From Gammaproteobacteria bacterium RIFCSPLOWO2_02_FULL_56_15 (lineage in GTDB: Bacteria > Pseudomonadota > Gammaproteobacteria > Eutrophobiales > Eutrophobiaceae): a stretch of DNA of 7,348 nucleotides. Shown here piece by piece: positions 1-5,343 of this stretch. Below the pieces are notes generated by a model. That model saw nothing but the letters and a program-made list of their open reading frames with translations. It searched no databases and had not been told where the DNA came from. How positions within the stretch are numbered: position 1 is the stretch's first letter; each line of letters opens with the position of its first letter. The position numbers were made by a program, and so were the translations under genes. The stretch spans positions 842-8,189 of the forward strand of contig MGYR01000027.1 of NCBI GenBank assembly GCA_001801825.1. Direction: 5' to 3'.

Positions 1-133
1 AGATGTCCCGGGTTTCCACGCGGATGCCGGAGCGTCCGGCAAAAGCCCGAATGATGGGCAGCAGGGAATAGGTCGCCAGTGCGGGCGCTTCGTCGGTGAT
101 GGTGTAGATGATCTTCGGGTCTGGTGTGCTCAC
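1..133 (-). CDS. icd: Monomeric NADP-dependent isocitrate dehydrogenase (Idh-II type), N-terminal 44 codons only
   Basis: The reading frame starts at a GTG (bases 131-133, minus strand) and runs off the left edge, so only the first 44 residues are seen. They include KIIYTITDEAPALATYSLLP, the characteristic start of the ~740-residue monomeric isocitrate dehydrogenase family, followed by VETRDI at residues 39-44, also typical. The enzyme oxidatively decarboxylates isocitrate to 2-oxoglutarate with NADP in the cytosol (TCA cycle). It is unrelated in length and N-terminus to the homodimeric Icd of E. coli. An ATG at 141-143 is out of frame, and no other start codon precedes the GTG nearby; a loose AGGGGA lies about 13 bases upstream of it. 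The gene is divergent from metZ. Identity rests on a short but distinctive stretch. Confidence 0.85.
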   Translation of the reverse strand, partial: MSTPDPKIIYTITDEAPALATYSLLPIIRAFAGRSGIRVETRDI

Positions 134-377
134 TGATTGACATATTCCCCTGGTTTGATTATGGTGCCCGCGAGTAAACAGGCGCCGATTTGATTATCAG
201 CTTGCGGGCGCATAAGAAATACAGCTAAAGAGGCCAACCTGCTTTAGCCGAAGCTGAATGCGGGTTTTTTTATGCCTGCTGCAACCCGCTCATTCGGCCC
301 GCAAGGAAGGCGTATTATAGCAATTGTCGGCAGATTGCTGTAGTGCGGAGTACCATTGATTTATCCAGGAGACGATC
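134..377. promoter_or_regulatory. Divergent intergenic region between icd and metZ
   Basis: These 244 bp must hold the promoters of both divergent genes. TTTGATTAT occurs twice as a direct repeat (154-162 and 189-197, 35 bp apart), close to the icd start. A CTAAAG/CTTTAG inverted pair lies at 225-230 and 242-247. TATTAT at 313-318 could be a -10 box for metZ, but the hexamer 17 bp upstream of it (290-295, TCATTC) is a poor -35, so the promoter is not assigned with confidence. metZ has a clear AGGAG ribosome binding site at 367-371, six bases before its ATG. No conserved SAM-riboswitch core was recognised. Confidence 0.4.
256..295. other. Imperfect hairpin in the metZ leader / icd upstream region
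   Basis: GAATG (256-260) followed by CGGGTT (261-266) can pair with AACCCG (283-288) and CATTC (291-295), leaving a two-base CT bulge and a 16-base loop. On the plus strand the run of seven T (265-271) lies inside the hairpin, not after it, so it is not a standard intrinsic terminator. It could be an operator or a leader structure; its role is unknown. Confidence 0.3.
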
Positions 378-1577
378 ATGTCCAGATTCGATCCAGAGAA
401 GTACGGAATGAATACCCGGGCCGTGCGCGCCGGGAAGGTGCAAAGTCAGGAAGGTGAGAACAGCGAATTACTGTACCTGACCTCCAGTTTTGTGTTTCAC
501 AATGCAGCCGAGGCCGCGGCACGATTCTCCGGTGACAGTCCTGGGAACATCTATTCGCGATTCACCAACCCCACCGTGCGCATGTTTGAGGAACGCCTGG
601 CGGCGATGGAGGGAGGGGAGCGCTGTGTGGCGACCTCATCCGGGATGAGCGCCATCCTCTCCACCTGTATGGCCCTGTTGCAGGCGGGGGATCACATCGT
701 TTCCTCCCTCAGCGTTTTCGGCACCACGGTCAACATGTTCGGCAAGCTGTTTCCGAAGTTCGGGGTGCAGTCCACCTTCGTACCCCTGACCGATTACGCT
801 GCCTGGGCGCAGGCGATCACCCCGGCCACCCGGATGCTGTTCCTGGAGACGCCTTCGAATCCCTTAGGGGAGGTGGCCGATATCCAGAGGCTGGCGGTGT
901 TGGCCCACGAAAACAATTGCCTGCTGGTGGTGGATAACTGTCTCTGTACTCCGGTCCTGCAGACGCCGTTCAGCCTCGGCGCGGATCTAGTGATCCATTC
1001 GGCTACCAAATACCTGGATGGGCAGGGTCGTTGTATCGGCGGCGCCGTGGTCGGTAGCAAGGAACTCCTGGAGGAACCGGTACATGGCTTCCTGCGCACC
1101 GCAGGCACCACCATGAGTCCCTTCAATGCCTGGATCTTCCTCAAGGGCCTGGAGACCCTGAAGCTGCGCATGGAGGCGCATTGCCGCAATGCCCAGCAGG
1201 TTGCCGAATGGCTGGAGCAGCAGCCGCTGGTGGAGCAGGTCTTCTATCCCGGCCTGAAATCCCATCCGCAGCACGAGTTGGCCTGCCGCCAGCAGTCCGG
1301 ATTCGGCGGTGTGGTGAGTTTCCGGGTCCGGGGTGGCCGCACGGCGGCCTGGAGTTTCATCGATGCCACCCGGCTCTTTTCCATCACCGCGAACCTGGGG
1401 GATACCAAGAGCACCATCACCCACCCGGCCACCACCACCCATCACAAGCTGAGCGATGCCCAACGGGAGTCTTCCGGGATCAGCCAGGGGCTCTTGCGTT
1501 TGTCCGTGGGGCACGAGGATGTGGAGGATCTGATCGGTGACCTGGAGCTGGGGCTCGCTGCCGCCGCTCGCGTCTGA
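378..1577 (+). CDS. metZ: O-succinylhomoserine sulfhydrylase (MetZ), PLP-dependent
   Basis: The 399-residue product belongs to the Cys/Met-metabolism PLP enzyme family (fold type I) and has the family's normal length. Visible motifs are YSRFTNPT (59-66), whose Tyr and Arg bind the cofactor phosphate of the partner subunit; SSGM (87-90); VVDN with D186 for the pyridine nitrogen; and HSATKYLDGQGR (207-218), where K211 forms the internal aldimine. The C-terminal part has SITANLGDTKSTITHPATTT and LRLSVGHED. SATKYLDGQGR is characteristic of MetZ, as opposed to MetB or MetY. The enzyme makes homocysteine directly from O-succinylhomoserine and sulfide in the cytosol, bypassing cystathionine. AGGAG at 367-371, six bases ahead of the ATG, fixes the start. 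metZ often follows purF in Pseudomonas-like genomes; here it stands alone, divergent from icd, and its stop is 11 bp from a convergent small gene with no clear terminator between them. Confidence 0.93.
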   Translation: MSRFDPEKYGMNTRAVRAGKVQSQEGENSELLYLTSSFVFHNAAEAAARFSGDSPGNIYSRFTNPTVRMFEERLAAMEGGERCVATSSGMSAILSTCMALLQAGDHIVSSLSVFGTTVNMFGKLFPKFGVQSTFVPLTDYAAWAQAITPATRMLFLETPSNPLGEVADIQRLAVLAHENNCLLVVDNCLCTPVLQTPFSLGADLVIHSATKYLDGQGRCIGGAVVGSKELLEEPVHGFLRTAGTTMSPFNAWIFLKGLETLKLRMEAHCRNAQQVAEWLEQQPLVEQVFYPGLKSHPQHELACRQQSGFGGVVSFRVRGGRTAAWSFIDATRLFSITANLGDTKSTITHPATTTHHKLSDAQRESSGISQGLLRLSVGHEDVEDLIGDLELGLAAAARV

Positions 1578-1588
1578 CTTATTTTCGA

Positions 1589-1924
1589 TCAGGACTTGAG
1601 CAGCAGCTTCTGATTGATCTCATCCAGCAGTTGCAGCCGCAATTGCTCGCGCTCAATTTTCAGGAGTTCCTGTAAGTTGTATTCCTGCTGCTGTTGCACT
1701 ACCAGGTCGTAAATAGGATTGATCCGGTCCTGGTGCAGTTTCAGCAGGGCTGTGTATTGTAGAGCCGGGGCATATTGTGCCTCATGAAGCCTTGGATTGC
1801 CCGCCGCGCTGGACATGCTCATTGGTTGCGGCGCTGCGGTAATCTGTTCCTCGGGAGCCGCACCTGCGGCCTGTGCTGTCGCCAGGATCGAGAGACTGGT
1901 GATCAGGATGAATAGTTTGTACAT
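1589..1924 (-). CDS. Small exported Gln/Leu-rich helical protein of unknown function
   Basis: I do not recognise this gene. The product is 111 residues from the ATG at 1924, or 113 from the ATG at 1930. An AAGGAG at 1931-1936 touches the upstream ATG but sits exactly six bases before the downstream one, so MYKLF is the likelier start. The N-terminus (MYKLFILITSLSILATAQAA) is a classic signal peptide with a probable cut after AQA or AGA, pointing to the periplasm. A low-complexity Ala/Pro/Met/Ser stretch follows. The C-terminal half is charged and helical, with a QQQQ run and repeated Leu/Glu/Gln/Arg spacing suggestive of a coiled coil, ending LLLKS. There is no lipobox and no membrane anchor beyond the signal peptide. 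It is divergent from baeS, so it may be a target or periplasmic partner of that system, much as Spy is for Bae. No LTxxQ Spy/CpxP motif is seen, so homology is not claimed. Confidence 0.75.
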   Translation of the reverse strand: MYKLFILITSLSILATAQAAGAAPEEQITAAPQPMSMSSAAGNPRLHEAQYAPALQYTALLKLHQDRINPIYDLVVQQQQEYNLQELLKIEREQLRLQLLDEINQKLLLKS

Positions 1925-2189
1925 GGTCATCTCCTTAGGTCTGGGTTAGGCGTTATCGCCTTCGTAGTAGCAATCTAGGCCCGGACCGTGCAGGAATTAC
2001 GCAGCTATTATGGATGCTTGGGGGAAAAAACATGCAGCAATCATGCACGTGGCAGGATGACCGGATGTTTTGGAGGATGCCCTTGCATTGTGCAAATACA
2101 GTGAAAATAAGCAATTTACCGACGGCTCTCTGGTAATTATCGGGCAAACTGCTAGATTGAATTCATTACTATAAATTGCAGGACGCATC
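1925..2189. promoter_or_regulatory. Divergent regulatory region between the small exported gene and baeSR
   Basis: These 265 bp hold both promoters. They contain: a short perfect hairpin AGGCG-TTAT-CGCCT (1948-1961) in the leader of the minus-strand gene; GGATG four times on the plus strand (2012, 2055, 2063, 2075); a 13-bp interrupted palindrome TTGCATTGTGCAA (2083-2095); and, on the minus strand, CATGATTG (2045-2038), which resembles the core of the E. coli BaeR box as I remember it (CATDATTGGC). TATAAA at 2170-2175 looks like a -10 box but is too near the baeS ATG to leave a normal leader. Autoregulation by BaeR is plausible but inferred only. Confidence 0.4.
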
Positions 2190-3629
2190 ATGCGCTTCAG
2201 TATTACCTACAAATTGCTCCTGAGTTTCTTCGTCGCCACTGTGGTCGCCGTGGGTTCCATGGCGGTGTTGACGAAATGGAGCTTTGAACGCGGTTTTCTG
2301 CAGTACATCAATACCGTGGAGAAGGAAGCGCAAAATATTCTGATAGACACCCTGACCGAGGAATACCGGTTACAGGGTAATTGGGAATTTCTACGGGGCA
2401 ATCCCCAGCGCTGGTCCGAGCTGGTCTTTGCCAGCTTTATGACCACGCCGACGGTGAAAGGGAGAATGGCCAGTGAAGGGATGTCCACGGAGCTGCGGCC
2501 GCGCAGCAGCGAGCGCGGGGATGATAACTCACGCCGCAGCCGTTTTCGCTATGAGCCCAGACAGATCCTGCTGGATCAGGACCGGCAACTGGTAGTGGGT
2601 TTCGCCCGGAACATCAACACCTTTGTCCAGGTGCCCATCAAGGATGGCGGGCAAACCATCGGCTACCTGGGTATCTTCCCGGTGACCGGTTTGTACGATA
2701 TGCATGATCTGCGCTTCACCCGGGAACAGGGCCGCGCCTTCTCCATGATCGCCCTGCTGGTGGTCGTGATCCTGACCCTCGTCAGTCTGCCGCTGTCCTG
2801 GCATCTGGTTAAGCCCATCCAGTCCATCACCGGAGCGACGCGGGTGCTGGCTTCGGGCAAATACAATGTACGGATAGCGGAAAGCTACAATGACGAACTG
2901 GGGCAACTGGCCATGGATTTCAACACGCTGGCGAAGACCCTGGAGTACAATGAGAGCGCCAGGCGGCAGTGGATTGCGGATATCTCTCATGAACTGCGCA
3001 CACCGCTTTCCATCCTCCGCGGTGAAATCGAATCCATCCAGGATGGTATCCGTCAGCCCACTCCGGATCGGATCAATTCCCTGCACCACCAGGTGATGAA
3101 CCTGGGCCGGCTGGTCAATGATCTTTATGAGTTGTCGCTTTCCGATATCGGCGCCCTCAGTTACCACAAGACGCGGGCCAACCTGGTGGAAATACTGAAT
3201 GAGTCCATCATGAGCATGGAGCAGGAATTCGCCGAGGCCGGCATCCGGCTGGAAAAAGAGTACGAGGCCGAGAACAAGATCAGGATTTTCGCCGATGTGG
3301 AACGGTTGCGGCAGTTGTTTACCAACCTGTTGACGAATGCGCTTCGCTACACCGACAGTGAAGGGGTACTGAAGATCACGGTCAGGAGTAAAGCCGGCCG
3401 GGTAAGCATAGATTTCATGGATTCTGCTCCCGGTGTCGCCGATACGGACCTTCCCCGGTTGTTTGAGCGGCTGTACCGGATCGATTCTTCCCGGAACCGG
3501 CAGTACGGCGGCGCGGGTCTCGGCCTGTCCATATGCCGTAATATCGTCGATGCCCATGACGGGGTGATCACGGCGAATAGCTCGCCCCTCGGGGGTCTCT
3601 GGATAAATATCGAACTGCCGGTAGAGTAA
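2190..3629 (+). CDS. baeS: BaeS-type envelope-stress sensor histidine kinase
   Basis: The 479-residue inner-membrane kinase has a short cytosolic start, TM1 at about 8-28, a periplasmic sensor domain (about 30-180), TM2 at about 183-204, a HAMP domain (about 206-257), then DHp and catalytic domains. SFERGF (31-36) and GNWEFLRGN (63-71) match the E. coli BaeS sensor region. The H-box is DISHELRTPLSILRGEIE with phospho-acceptor H267. ATP-binding motifs are the N-box NLLTNALRYT (N379, N383), G1 DSAPG (411-415), F-box LFERLYR (424-430) and G2 GGAGLGLSI (440-448). All key residues are present, so it should autophosphorylate and act on the adjacent regulator. AGGA at 2180-2183 is six bases before the ATG. 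An Arg/Ser/Glu-rich stretch at 103-121 of the sensor domain has no counterpart I recall in E. coli. No mdtABC-like efflux genes are in the window. Confidence 0.92.
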   Translation: MRFSITYKLLLSFFVATVVAVGSMAVLTKWSFERGFLQYINTVEKEAQNILIDTLTEEYRLQGNWEFLRGNPQRWSELVFASFMTTPTVKGRMASEGMSTELRPRSSERGDDNSRRSRFRYEPRQILLDQDRQLVVGFARNINTFVQVPIKDGGQTIGYLGIFPVTGLYDMHDLRFTREQGRAFSMIALLVVVILTLVSLPLSWHLVKPIQSITGATRVLASGKYNVRIAESYNDELGQLAMDFNTLAKTLEYNESARRQWIADISHELRTPLSILRGEIESIQDGIRQPTPDRINSLHHQVMNLGRLVNDLYELSLSDIGALSYHKTRANLVEILNESIMSMEQEFAEAGIRLEKEYEAENKIRIFADVERLRQLFTNLLTNALRYTDSEGVLKITVRSKAGRVSIDFMDSAPGVADTDLPRLFERLYRIDSSRNRQYGGAGLGLSICRNIVDAHDGVITANSSPLGGLWINIELPVE

Positions 3630-3641
3630 TAGGTGAAGCCT

Positions 3642-4367
3642 GTGGAAAGCAGTAAACAGACCATATTAATCGTTGAGGATGAACCGCAGTTGGCTAACCT
3701 GCTCCGGGACTATCTGGAAAAATCCGAATATCGAACCCGGATAATTCATAATGGGTTGCAGGCGGTGTCCGCGGTCCGGGACTTTGCGCCGGACCTGGTG
3801 CTCCTGGACCTGATGCTGCCCGGCAAGGATGGGGTCTCCGTCTGCCGGGAGGTGCGTGAATTCTCCAAAGTTCCGATCATCATGGCCACTGCGAGGGTGG
3901 AGGAAATCGACCGCCTGCTGGGACTGGAGATCGGCGCCGATGATTATATCTGCAAACCGTACAGCCCCAGAGAGGTAGTGGCCAGGGTCAAGGCCGTGTT
4001 ACGCCGTTCTACGGATCACCCTTCTGACGCTCCCACCGGATTGGTGCTGGATGAGTCCCGTTTCCTCGCGGAATGGAAGGGCAAAAACATGGACCTGACC
4101 GCAGTCGAGTTCAAGCTCCTGAAGATACTTGCCCGCGATCCGGGAAGGATTTATTCACGCAGCCAGCTCATGGACCGCATCTACGATGATCACCGGATTG
4201 TCAGCGATCGCACCATCGACAGTCACATCAAGAAACTGCGCAAGAAGATCTTCTCGGTGGTGGAGGATGAAGAACTGATCCATTCCGTCTACGGAGTAGG
4301 TTACAAGTTTGAACTGAAACCTCCCGGTGAAGGGGAAGGCAGCCAGACTGTCGCGATCCATCCCTGA
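3642..4367 (+). CDS. baeR: BaeR-type OmpR-family response regulator
   Basis: The product is a receiver domain (about 8-120) joined to an OmpR/PhoB winged helix (about 133-225). Numbered from GTG 3642 (241 residues), the acidic pocket is ED at 12-13, the phospho-acceptor is D56 in LLDLMLPG, the switch Thr is T83 and the conserved Lys is K105. EEIDRLLGLEIGADDYICKP is nearly identical to E. coli BaeR, and RTIDSHIKKLRKK is the recognition helix. It should bind DNA when phosphorylated by BaeS and activate envelope-stress genes. Two GTG starts are possible: 3633, three bases after the baeS stop with only a weak GAG ahead, and 3642, which has AGGTGA at 3631-3636 five bases upstream. I prefer 3642; the longer form would have 244 residues. 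The near-contiguous arrangement implies co-transcription with baeS. CCTGA-TTT-TCAGG (4363-4375) spans the stop codon but lacks a T run. Confidence 0.92.
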   Translation: MESSKQTILIVEDEPQLANLLRDYLEKSEYRTRIIHNGLQAVSAVRDFAPDLVLLDLMLPGKDGVSVCREVREFSKVPIIMATARVEEIDRLLGLEIGADDYICKPYSPREVVARVKAVLRRSTDHPSDAPTGLVLDESRFLAEWKGKNMDLTAVEFKLLKILARDPGRIYSRSQLMDRIYDDHRIVSDRTIDSHIKKLRKKIFSVVEDEELIHSVYGVGYKFELKPPGEGEGSQTVAIHP

Positions 4368-4421
4368 TTTTCAGGCATATTTCTACCAGGTCAGTTCCGC
4401 CTAATTCTCCTCGGGCACAGC

Positions 4422-4551
4422 GTAGCCCGGATGAAGCGCAGCGCAATCCGGGGTTCATCTTTTCGAGTTTATCCCGGATTGATGGATAGGAGTCCGAATG
4501 TCGCGGGTGCATGGATGCACAGGAGCGACCGTTTCACTCCATCCGGGCTAC
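4422..4551. repeat. 130-bp structured palindromic intergenic repeat (GTAGCCCGGATG type)
   Basis: The element is bounded by perfect 12-bp inverted repeats, GTAGCCCGGATG (4422-4433) and CATCCGGGCTAC (4540-4551). Inside are two further arms. Arm A pairs CAATCCGGG (4444-4452) with CCCGGATTG (4473-4481). Arm B pairs GAGT (4490-4493) with ACTC (4536-4539), GTCGC (4500-4504) with GCGAC (4525-4529), and GTGCA (4507-4511) with TGCAC (4516-4520). Together they can fold into a three-way junction. The outer motif matches a repeat I recognise as widespread between genes in Gammaproteobacteria. It lies between the convergent ends of baeR and the P-II operon, where such elements may act as bidirectional terminators or mRNA stabilisers. 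No protein is encoded, and no target-site duplication was identified. Confidence 0.75.
4500..4529. repeat. Inner hairpin GTCGC...GCGAC within the palindromic element
   Basis: GTCGC (4500-4504) pairs with GCGAC (4525-4529), and the inner GTGCA/TGCAC (4507-4511/4516-4520) closes on a four-base loop. The string GTCGCGGGTGCATGGATGCA followed by an AGGAGCGAC-like end resembles another common gammaproteobacterial palindrome family (GTCGCG...GCTCCTAC type). The 130-bp element may therefore be a composite of two repeat families. Confidence 0.45.
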
Positions 4552-4574
4552 ATTTCTGTTACAACTTAACGGGA

Positions 4575-4598
4575 CGGGCGGGCAAGCAGATCCGCCCG
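4575..4598 (-). terminator. Possible hairpin downstream of the P-II operon
   Basis: CGGGCGG (4575-4581) pairs with CCGCCCG (4592-4598) around a 10-base loop, starting 17 bases past the stop of the last operon gene. It is GC-rich and correctly placed for the end of the minus-strand transcript. However, the following minus-strand sequence (TCCCGTTAAGTTG) has no U run, so it may be an RNA-stabilising or Rho-assisted end instead of an intrinsic terminator. Confidence 0.35.
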
Positions 4599-4615
4599 AC
4601 ACCGTGGGAGGGCAG

Positions 4616-4954
4616 TCAGTCCTCGTCCGGTAATTCCGGAAGAAGGTAGCGGGAGGCGAGGTAGAGGTTGGTCATGTAGATGATGCCACCGTGCGGGTGA
4701 TCGATGTCCGCTGCCTCAAAGAGGTAACTGAAGATATCCTCGGCCTCCCCGGCCTCGACCACGACGCTCAGGATATCCTTCTCCGTCTGCTCGCCGACGC
4801 CACGGTAGACGTCCGGCGTGAGCTTGCCCATGCCCCGGGCGGAATTGATATTGGCGGTCACTATATTTTTCTCGGTCTTCAACTGCTTCACGACCTCGGC
4901 GGCGATGCCTTTTGGCAGGATACAGGTAATCAGTTTATGGGCCTGGGTAGCCAT
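4616..4954 (-). CDS. P-II-like signalling protein, second copy (DUF1538-associated)
   Basis: The 112-residue product has the size and layout of a P-II-type ferredoxin-like trimer subunit. LITCILPKGIA (8-18) is the first strand and helix; SARGMGK (38-44) to YRGVGEQ (50-56) spans the T-loop region; DILSVVVE (60-67) is a core strand; DIDHPHGGIIY (83-93) stands where canonical P-II has TGKIGDGKIF. The tyrosine uridylylated in GlnB (Y51) aligns with E55 by eye, so uridylylation is unlikely. The C-terminus is acidic (LPELPDED). The ATG at 4952-4954 shares one base with the stop of the preceding gene (TGATG) and has no clear Shine-Dalgarno, so it is probably translated by coupling. The frame stays open far upstream, to 5506, but that part overlaps other genes and does not look like protein. 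The likely role is ligand-dependent control of the membrane protein encoded first in the operon (inference). Confidence 0.82.
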   Translation of the reverse strand: MATQAHKLITCILPKGIAAEVVKQLKTEKNIVTANINSARGMGKLTPDVYRGVGEQTEKDILSVVVEAGEAEDIFSYLFEAADIDHPHGGIIYMTNLYLASRYLLPELPDED

Positions 4955-5343
4955 CACGAAGGCTGCTTTTTCTGCCGGTGGACGTGTTTCCCGAGACGTT
5001 CGGCGATCTCCTGCGGGATATGGGTGGCGGCCTTTTCCAGCGGTGTGACATAGATCAGGCCCATGCCCGGCGTATCGAGATTCCCGGCGAGATACATGCG
5101 CTCGAAGACCCGATCGACCTGATCCGACGCGACCATGATGCTGATGACTTCCTTTTCCACTTCCACCGCGAGTCCGAGGATTCCGAGGCGTTCCCGTACG
5201 CCTTCGCCACGGCCATAGAAGATCGTGGCGCCCTGGGCACCAGCCTCCTGGGCCGCCACCACGATCTTGTCCGCCAGCCCGCGCTGGACGATGCAGGTGA
5301 TGAGGGAGACATCGGTGAGGACAATGATTTCTTTCTTGTTCAT
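4954..5343 (-). CDS. P-II-like signalling protein, first copy (DUF1538-associated)
   Basis: The 129-residue product is a paralogue of its downstream neighbour: LITCIVQRGLA (14-24) matches LITCILPKGIA there. It has GATIFYGRGEGVRERLG (38-54) in place of the canonical P-II T-loop entry, then EVEKEVISIMV (61-71), and NLDTPGMGLIYV (88-99) in the position of the P-II TGKIGDGKIF segment. The T-loop is short and has no obvious uridylylation tyrosine. The tail (residues 116-129, ending HRQKKQPS) is basic and probably flexible. The gene starts inside the end of the membrane-protein gene with a 4-bp ATGA overlap (5340-5343), so translation is coupled; only a weak GGCGGA lies upstream. Two tandem P-II-like genes behind a two-half DUF1538 gene suggest one sensor per half or a heterotrimer; neither can be decided from sequence. 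Assignment to a P-II-like fold is by motif and context. Confidence 0.82.
   Translation of the reverse strand: MNKKEIIVLTDVSLITCIVQRGLADKIVVAAQEAGAQGATIFYGRGEGVRERLGILGLAVEVEKEVISIMVASDQVDRVFERMYLAGNLDTPGMGLIYVTPLEKAATHIPQEIAERLGKHVHRQKKQPS

Noticed and set aside
134..377. SAM-responsive riboswitch upstream of metZ
   Set aside because: None of the SAM-I, SAM-II or SAM/SAH conserved core strings was recognised; only a bulged hairpin is visible.
1577..1625. Terminator between metZ and the convergent small gene
   Set aside because: Only short pairs such as ATCAG/CTGAT are present, with no stable GC stem followed by a T run, and they would lie within the end of the small gene.
2170..2175. TATAAA as the -10 box of baeS
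   Set aside because: Transcription would start about 8 bases before the ATG, inside the AGGA ribosome binding site region, and there is no good -35 at the right distance.
2529..3557. 342-codon open frame antisense to baeS
   Set aside because: It is fully antisense to a strongly supported kinase, is rich in Gln/Gly/Asp/His as expected from GC-rich shadow frames, and shows no known motif.
4422..4551. CRISPR repeat or IS element at the baeR/P-II junction
   Set aside because: There are no regularly spaced direct repeats and no transposase; the structure is a nested palindrome.
4431..4649. 72-codon plus-strand frame through the palindromic repeat
   Set aside because: It lies over the structured repeat and the end of the P-II-like gene, and has no ribosome binding site or recognisable domain.
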